Positions 15,161 to 22,986 of a stretch of 45,252 nt of DNA are shown piece by piece. The stretch's first letter is position 1; every line of letters starts with the position of its first letter. The notes under the pieces are model-generated. The model did not search any database. It was given only the letters and a program-made list of their open reading frames with translations, and had not been told where the DNA came from. The translations under genes and the position numbers were made by a program. This stretch comes from [Eubacterium] saphenum (GTDB taxonomy: Bacteria; Bacillota; Clostridia; Lachnospirales; Anaerotignaceae): NCBI GenBank assembly GCA_004557645.1, contig SFGI01000016.1, forward strand, positions 1-45,252. The letters run 5' to 3'.

Positions 15161-16786
15161 TCACATATATCCGCCCATGCCGGGGTCAGCAGGCATAGCG
15201 GGCGCATTCTTTGCAGGCAATTCTGCAACAACTGCTTCTGTTGTCAGGAATGTAGACGCAACGGATGTTGCATTCTGCAGGGCACTTCTTGTAACCTTTG
15301 CAGGGTCCAGAATGCCTACTTCTACCATTTCCACATATTCTTCTGTCAGTGCGTTGAAGCCCATGCTGTCATCCAGTTCTTTTACCTTATTTACGATGAC
15401 AGAGCCTTCCAGACCAGCATTTGCAACGATTTGACGCAGAGGTGCTTCCAGAGCCTTGATAACGATTTCCGCACCTGTCTTTTCATCGCCTGTCAGGTCT
15501 GCGCAAGCTGCTTTTACCTTGTCAATCGCATGCACCAGTGCAGTACCGCCGCCGGCTACGATGCCTTCTTCCACTGCTGCTTTTGTCGCTGCCAGAGCAT
15601 CTTCCATACGCAGTTTCTTTTCTTTCATTTCTGTTTCTGTTGCTGCGCCGACTTTGATTACTGCTACGCCGCCGCACAGTTTTGCCAGTCTTTCCTGATA
15701 TTTTTCTCTATCGAAATCGGAATCTGTTTCTTCCATGCCTTTTCTGATCTGGGCAATGCGAGCTTCGATATCTTCTTTTCTGCCTGCGCCGTCAGCAATG
15801 ATAGTATTTTCTTTTTCTACACGAACTGTTTTTGCAGAACCCAGCATATCCAGTGTTGCATCCTGCAGGGAAATACCGATTTCTTCGGAGATCACCTGAG
15901 CGCCTGTCAGAGCTGCGATATCTGCCAGCTGTGCTTTTCTTCTTTCACCATAACCAGGTGCTTTTACCGCAACGCATGTGAATACGTTTCTCAGTTTATT
16001 GACAACCAAAGTTGCCAGAACTTCGCTTTCCACATCTTCTGCGATCAGCAGCAGCTTTCTGCCTGTCTGCATTACCTGTTCCAGAATAGGCAGGATTTCC
16101 TGAATGTTGGAAATCTTCTTATCTGTGATCAGGATCAGGGGTTCTTCCAGAACTGCTACCATCTTATCCATATCTGTGGACATATAAGCAGACAGGTAAC
16201 CTCTGTCAAACTGCATACCTTCTACCAGTGCCAGTTCTGTTTTCATTGTCTTGGATTCTTCAATAGTGATAACGCCGTCGTTTGTCACTTTTTCCATCGC
16301 TTCTGCGATCATTGCGCCTACTTCTTCGTCACCAGCAGAGATAGCTGCAACGTTGGCAATATGTTTGCTTGTTGTTACGGACTGGCTCATAGCCTTCACT
16401 TCTGCAACTGTTGCTTCTGTTGCTTTCTGCATACCACGACGCAGGATGATGGGATTTGCCCCTGCTGCGATATTTTTCAGACCTTCCTGGATCATTGCCT
16501 GTGCCAGAACAGTTGCTGTTGTGGTACCGTCACCGGCAACATCGTTTGTCTGTGTAGCAACTTCCTTCACCAGCTGTGCGCCCATGTTTTCATAAGGATC
16601 TTCCAGTTCGATATCCTTAGCGATTGTCACACCATCATTTGTAATCAGGGGTGTTGTAAATTTTCTGTCCAAAACAACGTTTCTGCCCTTGGGGCCCAGT
16701 GTTACCTTTACTGTATTTGCCAGTTTGTCTACGCCGGCTGCCATTGCGTTTCTGGCATCGGTGCTGTATTTGATTTCTTTCGCCAT
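15161..16786 (-). CDS. groEL: Chaperonin GroEL (Hsp60)
   Basis: The 541-residue ATP-dependent chaperonin is full length, with the N-terminal KEIKYSTDARNAMAAGVDKLANTVKVTLGPKGRNVV, the nucleotide-site motif VAGDGTTTATVLAQ, and the C-terminal Gly/Met tail ending GMGGYM. It forms the double-ring folding chamber with GroES. It lies 20 bases after groES in the usual operon, under the CIRCE operator upstream of groES. Confidence 0.99.
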   Translation of the reverse strand: MAKEIKYSTDARNAMAAGVDKLANTVKVTLGPKGRNVVLDRKFTTPLITNDGVTIAKDIELEDPYENMGAQLVKEVATQTNDVAGDGTTTATVLAQAMIQEGLKNIAAGANPIILRRGMQKATEATVAEVKAMSQSVTTSKHIANVAAISAGDEEVGAMIAEAMEKVTNDGVITIEESKTMKTELALVEGMQFDRGYLSAYMSTDMDKMVAVLEEPLILITDKKISNIQEILPILEQVMQTGRKLLLIAEDVESEVLATLVVNKLRNVFTCVAVKAPGYGERRKAQLADIAALTGAQVISEEIGISLQDATLDMLGSAKTVRVEKENTIIADGAGRKEDIEARIAQIRKGMEETDSDFDREKYQERLAKLCGGVAVIKVGAATETEMKEKKLRMEDALAATKAAVEEGIVAGGGTALVHAIDKVKAACADLTGDEKTGAEIVIKALEAPLRQIVANAGLEGSVIVNKVKELDDSMGFNALTEEYVEMVEVGILDPAKVTRSALQNATSVASTFLTTEAVVAELPAKNAPAMPADPGMGGYM

Positions 16787-16806
16787 GATAAAAACGCCTC
16801 CTAAAA

Positions 16807-17094
16807 TTATTCTGTAATGATTGCCAGAATGTCATTCTGACGCATGATAAGATATTCTTCGCCGTCAAATTTTACTTCCATTGCGCCGTATTTGGAATAA
16901 AGCACATGGTCACCTTCTTTTACGACCATCTCTACATTTGTATCACCAACCATACCGCCGGGGCCAACAGCCACTACGATAGCTTCCTGGGGCTTTTCCT
17001 TTGCCTGACTGGTCAGCACGATACCGGATTTTGTGGTTTCCTGTGCTTCTACCTGTTTCAATACGACTTTATCTCCTAATGGTGCAAGTTTCAT
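16807..17094 (-). CDS. groES: Co-chaperonin GroES (Hsp10)
   Basis: The 95-residue protein is full length, with the start MKLAPLGDKVVLKQVEAQETTKSGIVL, the mobile loop (about 17-33) and the KEGDHVLYSKYGAMEVKFDGEEYLIM core. It caps the GroEL ring. First gene of groES-groEL; an AAGGAGGTAAT site precedes the ATG. Confidence 0.99.
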   Translation of the reverse strand: MKLAPLGDKVVLKQVEAQETTKSGIVLTSQAKEKPQEAIVVAVGPGGMVGDTNVEMVVKEGDHVLYSKYGAMEVKFDGEEYLIMRQNDILAIITE

Positions 17095-17124
17095 GATATG
17101 ATTACCTCCTTGTTTTCTGATTTG

Positions 17125-17151
17125 TTAGCACTCATTCAACTCGAGTGCTAA
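17125..17151. promoter_or_regulatory. CIRCE operator (HrcA site)
   Basis: A perfect inverted repeat, TTAGCACTC - nine bases - GAGTGCTAA, 30 bases before the groES start and 12 bases past the -10 box. HrcA binding here represses groES-groEL until heat stress. hrcA itself is not in this window. Confidence 0.97.
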
Positions 17152-17163
17152 TTCACAATACAT

Positions 17164-17192
17164 ATATTAACACCATATCCAGTTATATTCAA
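17164..17192 (-). promoter_or_regulatory. Promoter of groES-groEL
   Basis: TTGAAT (17187-17192), a 17-base spacer and TAATAT (17164-17169), immediately upstream of CIRCE. Confidence 0.8.
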
Positions 17193-17219
17193 GTATCTTT
17201 TTCAAAATTCACATAAAAT

Positions 17220-17260
17220 TCATAAAAGAAAAACTGCCATTTCATTTGAAACAGCAGTTC
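17220..17260 (-). terminator. Terminator between the TrxR-like gene and groES
   Basis: A long stem (17232-17244 with 17247-17259) with two wobble pairs is followed on the minus strand by TTTCTTTTATG. Confidence 0.75.
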
Positions 17261-17422
17261 GTTTTTTATATGCCGCCGAAGGGCATGGGAAACAAAGGGT
17301 TTCCCATTTGGAATCCGCAGGCGGAAACCGCGCTTTTCGCCGAGGAAAAGAGTCTGTCGCCTGCTTGCAGGCTCAGATCTCTTTGGCATCTGTCTTTCAA
17401 CTCGAAATCCTGATTTCGAGTT
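17261..17422. repeat. Cluster of small palindromes after the TrxR-like gene
   Basis: About 160 bases contain several hairpins: GGGAAAC/GTTTCCC (17287-17305), GCCTGC/GCAGGC (17359-17372), and a 10-bp AACTCGAAAT/ATTTCGAGTT pair (17399-17422) that overlaps the TrxR-like stop codon. No ORF here is credible. The style resembles the repeats at 14905-15079. Confidence 0.6.
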
Positions 17423-18278
17423 ATGCGCGCTGCGCGTCAATATAATTTGCAGCGGAAAGGGCTGCGACCAATCCTTCCCCTACAGCTTTCGCGATCTGAT
17501 AAGGTGTGCCGGTGCAGTCCCCAGCAGCAAATACCCCGGGCAGGTTCGTTGCCATAGAGCGATCTACGATAATATTTTTGCCATCGGTCTGCAGTCCGAA
17601 AAGGATGCTTTCCGGAGGTGTACTGTTCTTGGCAAAAAAGATACCATCACATTCCAGCATTTCCCCATCCATTTCTAAGGAAGAAACTTTACCGTTTTCT
17701 CCCAATACCTCCTTGGGTCTGCCCTCTTTTACCTGTACGTTTCCCTTCAGATTCAAAACGGGCTGATACAGGGGGATATAGGTCACGCTTTCGCAGACAT
17801 CCGCCAGGAAATTAGCTTCCGCCTCCCCTTCTTCGTTTTCCCCAACGACTACAACCTTCTTATTTCTGTAAAGCATACCGTCGCAGGTTGCACAATAGCT
17901 GACACCTTTGCCCAAAAAGTCAATTTCGCCGGGGATCCCCTTGCTTTTGCTCAAGCCAATGGCTAGAATGACTGTTTTTGCTTCAATGAACTGATTATCG
18001 GCGTTGATCATATACCGATCGCCCATGGAAAGGATCTGCTTGATACGGGTCTCTTTAAATTCCACCCCCTGCTTCACTGCATGGGTGTAAAACTGATTCA
18101 ACATATCTTCCCCGCTGATATTGGGCAGACCCAGATAATTATCTACTTTTTCCGCAGCATACAGCAGAGAACTATCCAGACTTCTGCCAAAAACGCAAAC
18201 GGATTTATTCCGCTGACGGCAGTTCACAGCGGCAGACAGAGCCGCAGGGCCTCCGCCAATGATTGCAACATCCAACAT
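17421..18278 (-). CDS. Thioredoxin-reductase-like flavoprotein without a recognisable NADPH site
   Basis: The 285-residue protein has the FAD fold (IIGGGPAALSAA, 6-17; the C-terminal GVFAAGDCTGTPYQIAKAVGEG) and the redox-active CATC at 129-132, as in bacterial thioredoxin reductases. The inserted pyridine nucleotide domain is atypical: the GxGxxA/G loop is GENEEG (146-151), and the HRR phosphate-binding motif is absent (IPLYQPV at 167-173). Clostridial ferredoxin-dependent flavin thioredoxin reductases (FFTR) lack these motifs, so it may take electrons from ferredoxin instead of NADPH. The start at 18278 follows AAAAGGAGG. Confidence 0.85.
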   Translation of the reverse strand: MLDVAIIGGGPAALSAAVNCRQRNKSVCVFGRSLDSSLLYAAEKVDNYLGLPNISGEDMLNQFYTHAVKQGVEFKETRIKQILSMGDRYMINADNQFIEAKTVILAIGLSKSKGIPGEIDFLGKGVSYCATCDGMLYRNKKVVVVGENEEGEAEANFLADVCESVTYIPLYQPVLNLKGNVQVKEGRPKEVLGENGKVSSLEMDGEMLECDGIFFAKNSTPPESILFGLQTDGKNIIVDRSMATNLPGVFAAGDCTGTPYQIAKAVGEGLVAALSAANYIDAQRA

Positions 18279-18297
18279 AACAATTCCTCCTTTTTTC

Positions 18298-18346
18298 AAG
18301 GGGACTCTGCCCCCTTTGACCTCTGCCAGGGAAATCATTTCCCTGG
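18298..18346. repeat. Two palindromes upstream of the TrxR-like gene
   Basis: AAGGGG/CCCCTT (18298-18303 with 18311-18316) and a nearly loopless 10-bp palindrome CCAGGGAAAT/ATTTCCCTGG (18326-18346). On the minus strand the first is followed by GAAAAAAGG, which includes the ribosome site, so it could be a weak attenuator or a dispersed intergenic repeat. Confidence 0.55.
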
Positions 18347-18391
18347 ACCCAGATATACAAAAGCATACGCTTTTGCAGACCAAAACAATAT

Positions 18392-18430
18392 GAAAAAACC
18401 GCAAGAAGCAATTTTACACCTCTTGCGGTT
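18392..18430 (-). terminator. Terminator after the EF-G-like gene
   Basis: A 10-bp perfect stem, AACCGCAAGA/TCTTGCGGTT (18397-18406 with 18421-18430), followed by TTTTTTC on the minus strand. Confidence 0.88.
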
Positions 18431-18484
18431 ATTATATCATATTTTACCAAATATATCTGTTGCCGAAACAACAATCAGCCTCAA

Positions 18485-20563
18485 TTATTTGTCTTTTTCA
18501 GCCGCTCTTGCTTCGATGATTCTCTTCTGAACATCCATGGGAGCTTCTTCATATCTTTCGAAATGATGTCTATATTCCCCACGGCTCTGTGTCATGGAGC
18601 GCAGATCTGTTGCATATTTGTGCATTTCTGCTGTAGGAACTTCTGCAACGATACATTTCTTCATGCCAACTGCATCCATGCTCAGGATACGGCCACGGCG
18701 TTTTGTAATATCGCCCATGATATCGCCCATGTATTTTTCAGGGATCAGAACTTCAACGTGTTCGATGGGTTCCAGAATCACAGGTTTTGCCTGAGGGATA
18801 CCTTCCTTGAAAGCAACGGATGTTGCCATCTTGAACGCCATTTCGGAGGAGTCAACGGGATGGTAGGAACCATCTGTCAGAGTTGCTTTCAGACCTACTA
18901 CAGGGTAGCCAGCCAGAACACCGCTCTGTACGCATTCCTGCAGACCTTTTTCAACAGCAGGGAAATACTGTTTGGGAACAGAGCCGCCGAAGATCTTTTC
19001 TTCGAATACATACTGTGTTGTTGTATCGTAGCTGGGTTCGAATTCCATTACAACATCACCGAACTGACCATGACCGCCGGACTGTTTTTTGTATCTGCCG
19101 CGAACGGATGCTTTGCCCTTAACGGTTTCTCTGTAAGGGATGATAGGATCTTTCAGTTCTACTTCGATCTTATATTTGTTTTTCAGTTTCTGAACCATAA
19201 CATCCAGCTGCTGTTCACCAACGCCGTAAACCAGTGTCTGTTTTGTTTCAGAATTTACTTCCATTTTGATAGTAGGATCTTCTTCTCTGATCTTTGCCAG
19301 AGCTGCGGACAGCTTGTCTTCATCGCCTTTGCCTTTGGGCTGGATCGCCATGCACAGAACGGAACCGGGCAGTGCGATTTTAGGGATGATGATGTTTGCA
19401 TCTTTCAGGGACAGAGTATCCTGTGTGGATGTATTGGACAGTTTTGCCAGAGCGCCGATATCGCCGGAGTGCAGTTCGTCAACTTCGATCTGTTCTTTAC
19501 CCCTTACCACATACAGACGGCCAACTTTTTCAACGGTATCCTTTTCTTCGTTATAAACGCTCATTGTCGTATCCAGCTTACCTGTCATAACACGGAACAG
19601 GTTCAGGCGACCGATATAAGGGTCAGCGATGGTTTTAAATACATAAGCGGAGAATCTTTCGTCATCAGAGGAGCAGAATACAACGTCTTTGCCATCGTGG
19701 AACGCATGGAAGTTTGCTTTTGCTTCGATTGCAGGAGGTGTGAAGCGAACGATCGTATTCATCAGCAGTTTTACGCCATAGCCCAGTGTAGCGGAACCAC
19801 ACATAACAGGAGCAATGCTGTGGTTGGAGATACCAGCCAGTAGACCATCGTAAATCTCTTCTTCTGTCAGTTCTTCATCATTGAAGAATTTTTCCATCAG
19901 TTCTTCGCTGCTTTCTGCTGCTACTTCTACCAGCATGGAACGCAGAACTTCTACCTGGTCTTTCTTATCTTCAGGCATTTCGCATTTCTGCAGTTTGCCG
20001 TCTACTTTCTTTCTTGCGTCTCTCTTGATCAGGTTGATGAAGCCTACGAAATTGCCGTTTTCATCATCGAAGGGGATTTGCAGAGGAGCTACGGCCTTAC
20101 CGAAGTTTTTACGCAGTTCAGCCAGTGTTTTTTCAAAGTCAGCGTTTTCATCGTCCATCTGGTTGATGAAGATGATTCTGGGCAGATGCATTTCTTCGCA
20201 GTATTCCCATGCTTTTTCTGTACCAACTTCCACGCCGGATTTTGCGGAAACCATGATCAGACCTGTGTCTGCCACGTTCATCGCCAACTTCACTTCTGCG
20301 GCGAAGTCGAAATAACCGGGTGTATCCAGAAAGTTGATCTTTGTATCCTGCCATTCAACGGGGATTACGGATGTATTGATAGACACCTTGCGGCGGATTT
20401 CTTCTGCTTCGTAGTCGGATACAGTGTTGCCTTCTTCAACTTTACCGAAACGTTTCGTTGCACCGGAATAATACAGTGCCGCTTCGGAATATGTTGTTTT
20501 ACCGGAACCACTGTGGCCCAAAAGAACTACGTTTCTTACTCTGTTTGCTGCATAATTTTTCAT
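18485..20563 (-). CDS. Elongation factor G-like GTPase (EF-G paralogue)
   Basis: The 692-residue protein has the full EF-G domain order: GTPase with GHSGSGKT (16-23), domain II, and the C-terminal III-V block (SGGHGQFGDV, SYHPVDSSEMAFKMA, the VLEPIEHVEVLIPEKYMGDIMGDI domain V). Two GTPase motifs differ from canonical EF-G. Switch II is DTPGYFDF (80-87), not DTPGHVDF, so Tyr replaces the catalytic His; and G4 is NQMD (134-137), not NKMD. It is therefore more likely a paralogue of the EF-G-like/FusA2 type than the main translocase. It stands alone, far from rpsL/rpsG/tuf. Role unknown: ribosome rescue, recycling or protection are options. Confidence 0.88.
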   Translation of the reverse strand: MKNYAANRVRNVVLLGHSGSGKTTYSEAALYYSGATKRFGKVEEGNTVSDYEAEEIRRKVSINTSVIPVEWQDTKINFLDTPGYFDFAAEVKLAMNVADTGLIMVSAKSGVEVGTEKAWEYCEEMHLPRIIFINQMDDENADFEKTLAELRKNFGKAVAPLQIPFDDENGNFVGFINLIKRDARKKVDGKLQKCEMPEDKKDQVEVLRSMLVEVAAESSEELMEKFFNDEELTEEEIYDGLLAGISNHSIAPVMCGSATLGYGVKLLMNTIVRFTPPAIEAKANFHAFHDGKDVVFCSSDDERFSAYVFKTIADPYIGRLNLFRVMTGKLDTTMSVYNEEKDTVEKVGRLYVVRGKEQIEVDELHSGDIGALAKLSNTSTQDTLSLKDANIIIPKIALPGSVLCMAIQPKGKGDEDKLSAALAKIREEDPTIKMEVNSETKQTLVYGVGEQQLDVMVQKLKNKYKIEVELKDPIIPYRETVKGKASVRGRYKKQSGGHGQFGDVVMEFEPSYDTTTQYVFEEKIFGGSVPKQYFPAVEKGLQECVQSGVLAGYPVVGLKATLTDGSYHPVDSSEMAFKMATSVAFKEGIPQAKPVILEPIEHVEVLIPEKYMGDIMGDITKRRGRILSMDAVGMKKCIVAEVPTAEMHKYATDLRSMTQSRGEYRHHFERYEEAPMDVQKRIIEARAAEKDK

Positions 20564-20784
20564 AGTTTGTTTCCCTCCCTAGTATGATTTAACGGAATCG
20601 TTCCGTCAGGGTCTAATTTTATGTATACAGTATATTAAGAATATACAATCTATACTTTTATTTCTATTCGACCATTATTCGAAATTTCCTGCAAAATTTT
20701 TCAAATATTTTCACTTTAGAAAATTCTGCTAAAAGCATTTGCATTTCCTTATCCAATATTTGTGCAAAATAAAACCATTCTTTT

Positions 20785-20817
20785 ACAAATAAAAATGGCG
20801 CGTTATTTTCCGCGCCT
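20785..20817 (-). terminator. Terminator after the amidase gene
   Basis: GGCGCG/CGCGCC stem (20797-20802 with 20811-20816) followed by ATTTTTATTT on the minus strand. The remaining 20564-20784 interval is AT-rich leader of the EF-G-like gene. It holds a small ACGGAA/TTCCGT hairpin near 20591-20606 and no promoter I could settle on. Confidence 0.85.
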
Positions 20818-20826
20818 GTTCAAGCT

Positions 20827-21378
20827 TTATATTGTTTCCGGTTCAACAAAAGGAATGCCGAAATATTCCGCAAGGGATTTGCTCAATGCCCGTGCAATGG
20901 GCTGAATATTTTCCTTGATCCAGTTGGCATCCTGATAATTGTCGTGATAGGCCACCTCCACCAGGGAGGAAGGTGCATTGGTTCGCCTCAGCTCCCGCAG
21001 GGTTACCGTAGGAAGCACCTGTACTTTACTGGGGTCTGGGTAAATCTGTCGCATCTGTTCCGCAATCAGTTCTGCCATTTCCCTGCCGTAGGGGCTGGTG
21101 CTGTAATAATAGACGACAGGCCCTTGTCTGGTGCCTGCAATGGATTCCGGCGCGGCATTGGAATGAATGGCAAGGTGGAAATCCACGTTGTTCGCATTGG
21201 AATCGGCAATGGCTTCCCCGAGGGTCATTTCCGGTTCATTCCGCAGAAATTCGATGCCGGATGCGTTCAGGTAAGGCTCCATGGCATCGGCGATCAGGTT
21301 CATGATCTGCTCCTCTGAACCGCCGTTGATAAAGGGATTATATTCCTGTAAGGATGGACTTAAATATACTCTGGGCAT
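20827..21378 (-). CDS. N-acetylmuramoyl-L-alanine amidase family protein, no signal peptide
   Basis: The 183-residue protein fits the Amidase_3 zinc hydrolase fold that cleaves the MurNAc-L-Ala bond. NVDFHLAIHSNAAP (about 64-77) holds the zinc histidine, VVYYYSTSPYGREMAELI is the core strand-helix, and PSSLVEVAYHDN holds the catalytic Glu. The first zinc motif is unusual: YLSPSLQEYNPF replaces the DxGHGG motif of classical members, leaving Glu12 as likely ligand. There is no signal sequence, so export or a cytoplasmic or spore-related role is unclear. It follows the alcohol dehydrogenase gene, with a terminator that overlaps its ribosome site. Confidence 0.85.
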   Translation of the reverse strand: MPRVYLSPSLQEYNPFINGGSEEQIMNLIADAMEPYLNASGIEFLRNEPEMTLGEAIADSNANNVDFHLAIHSNAAPESIAGTRQGPVVYYYSTSPYGREMAELIAEQMRQIYPDPSKVQVLPTVTLRELRRTNAPSSLVEVAYHDNYQDANWIKENIQPIARALSKSLAEYFGIPFVEPETI

Positions 21379-21416
21379 AAAAAAACTCCTTTTCCACTAT
21401 GATATGAAAAAGGAGT
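21379..21416 (-). terminator. Terminator of the alcohol dehydrogenase gene overlapping the amidase ribosome site
   Basis: ACTCCTTTT (minus-strand 5' arm, 21408-21416) pairs with AAAAGGAGT (21385-21393), followed by six T's and then directly the amidase ATG. The AAAGGAG ribosome site is the 3' arm of the hairpin. Confidence 0.85.
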
Positions 21417-21426
21417 GAAAATGTGC

Positions 21427-22527
21427 TTATTTCATCAGAGATTTTTTATACATATAGTAAACATCATCCCTTGTCAGCGGATAAGGGAACGTAGCGATCT
21501 TTCCGGTCTGTTCCATGAAGCGGTCAGTATAATAGTTGATATCTTCTTCCGTATAGGTTGCTTCATGGTCAAGGACATCATCCAAAAACGCCCCCAGTTC
21601 CTTCGTATCCTTAAAACCAAGACATTCCAGCAGCTTTGCCACGTACACATCCCCTGCGGGGAACTGTTCCACATAAGCCTGGGTCAGCACGCCGTTTGCC
21701 ATGCCGTGGGGCAGCCCCTTTTCGTAGGTCAGGAAATAGCCCATGCCGTGGGGCAAAGAAGTCATGGTCTGGGCGATGGCAACACCGCCTAAAGCAGACA
21801 TCAGCATCAGCTTGTCTCGTGTTTCTGCAGGATAGTTTCTGGCTTTCAAATCAGGAATACAATCCTTGAAGATAGACAGACCCATTTCCACGATCTTTCT
21901 GCTGATATAATTGGCATGGGTGGAAAGATAGCTTTCAATCAGGTGGGTCAGAGCATCGACAGCCGTATTATTTGTTGTTTTTGCAGGAAGTGTATCCATA
22001 TATTTCGGGTCGAGATAGGACACTGTTGCAAAAATATGGGCCGCAATGCTGGATTTGGTGCGTTTTGCATGGAGCGTCACGATAGCATATTGAGTCGCTT
22101 CAGAGCCTGTCCCCGCTGTGGTAGGTACAGCTACGATAGGGAGAGCTTTGCTGCTGCCATCCCAAAGGGCATCTGTCCCCTTTTCGGGCTGTGCCGCCAT
22201 AACGGCAATGGCTTTGGACGCATCCATGGGAGAACCGCCGCCGATACCGATGAAAAATTCGACTTTTTCCCGAATAGCGATGGCTGCCGCCCGTTCTACT
22301 GTCTCCACATCAGGGTTTTCCCCGATCTCATCAAATAAAACCCATTCAATCTGCAAGGCATCCAAGGCATCCGTAACGTCCTTTTGGGCACCGTTCTTTT
22401 TTGCGGAAGTACGCCCAGTTACGACCATAGCCTTGCTGCCCAGTTTCTTCATTGCATCCTTATGGTCATTGATGCAGCCCCGTCCGAAATAAGTATCCGC
22501 AGGCATAAAAAAGCGAAAAGCATCCAT
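21427..22527 (-). CDS. Iron-containing (group III) alcohol dehydrogenase
   Basis: The 366-residue NAD(P)-dependent metal alcohol dehydrogenase is of normal length. It has the Rossmann-like nucleotide site GIGGGSPMDASKAIA, the PTTAGTGSEAT motif, and metal ligands in DPKY, AVDALTHLIES, SLPHGMGY and GLPHGMANG. It probably reduces an aldehyde to an alcohol, or the reverse, in fermentation; butanol- or lactaldehyde-type substrates cannot be told apart. The ATG at 22527 follows GAGGAGGAAG. It lies 20 bases after a small acidic protein gene on the same strand. Confidence 0.95.
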   Translation of the reverse strand: MDAFRFFMPADTYFGRGCINDHKDAMKKLGSKAMVVTGRTSAKKNGAQKDVTDALDALQIEWVLFDEIGENPDVETVERAAAIAIREKVEFFIGIGGGSPMDASKAIAVMAAQPEKGTDALWDGSSKALPIVAVPTTAGTGSEATQYAIVTLHAKRTKSSIAAHIFATVSYLDPKYMDTLPAKTTNNTAVDALTHLIESYLSTHANYISRKIVEMGLSIFKDCIPDLKARNYPAETRDKLMLMSALGGVAIAQTMTSLPHGMGYFLTYEKGLPHGMANGVLTQAYVEQFPAGDVYVAKLLECLGFKDTKELGAFLDDVLDHEATYTEEDINYYTDRFMEQTGKIATFPYPLTRDDVYYMYKKSLMK

Positions 22528-22547
22528 ATTATCTTCCTCCTCTCGAA

Positions 22548-22802
22548 TCAGCAAAGAAAATCATACCATTCCCATTCTGTTTCCATGATGGATTCCAGAG
22601 TTTCGTCGGCAGGCTCTTCCACCAATTCGAATTCGATCTCGAATTCATGGTAGCGTTCCCCTTCAATTGTAGCAACACCTGTGATGACATAGTTCTTTCC
22701 TTCGCCTGTCACAAATTCCCCTTCCATCAGAAGGTCATCTTCCTCCAGATAGATTTTGTTCAGTTCATTTTTGATCTGTTCCTCTGTAAAAGTGAGTTTC
22801 AT
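22548..22802 (-). CDS. Small acidic protein of unknown function
   Basis: The 84-residue protein is strongly acidic and predicted soluble, with a beta-rich middle (GEFVTGEGKNYVITGVATIEGERYHEFEIEFELVEE) and no membrane segment or recognised catalytic motif. I do not recognise the family with confidence. It precedes the alcohol dehydrogenase closely and has a plausible promoter, so it is probably a real gene. The ribosome site is weak (GCGGGG). Confidence 0.65.
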   Translation of the reverse strand: MKLTFTEEQIKNELNKIYLEEDDLLMEGEFVTGEGKNYVITGVATIEGERYHEFEIEFELVEEPADETLESIMETEWEWYDFLC

Positions 22803-22840
22803 ATTTCTATACCCCGCTTTCTCAATTTATCTTATCCATG

Positions 22841-22869
22841 ATTTTATCATTCCAGCTTCCGATGCACAA
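22841..22869 (-). promoter_or_regulatory. Possible promoter for the acidic protein and alcohol dehydrogenase
   Basis: TTGTGC (22864-22869), a 17-base spacer and TAAAAT (22841-22846). The -35 match is only moderate. Confidence 0.5.
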
Positions 22870-22986
22870 GAGGGACTTCCTGTGCCAAAGCCAATGAACC
22901 GGTTTTCCTTTGTTTCTCGGTCAAGTTTTTCTTTCTTTCCCTTATAAAACATGATACACTATGAAACAGAACAGGAGGTACGCAAA

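Noticed and set aside
14653..15198. 181-codon plus-strand ORF over the repeats
   Set aside because: Its repeated peptide comes from the 57-bp DNA repeats. There is no ribosome site, and it runs into groEL antisense.
17189..17440. 83-codon minus-strand ORF between the TrxR-like gene and groES
   Set aside because: It spans palindromes, a terminator and the groES promoter, with no ribosome site.
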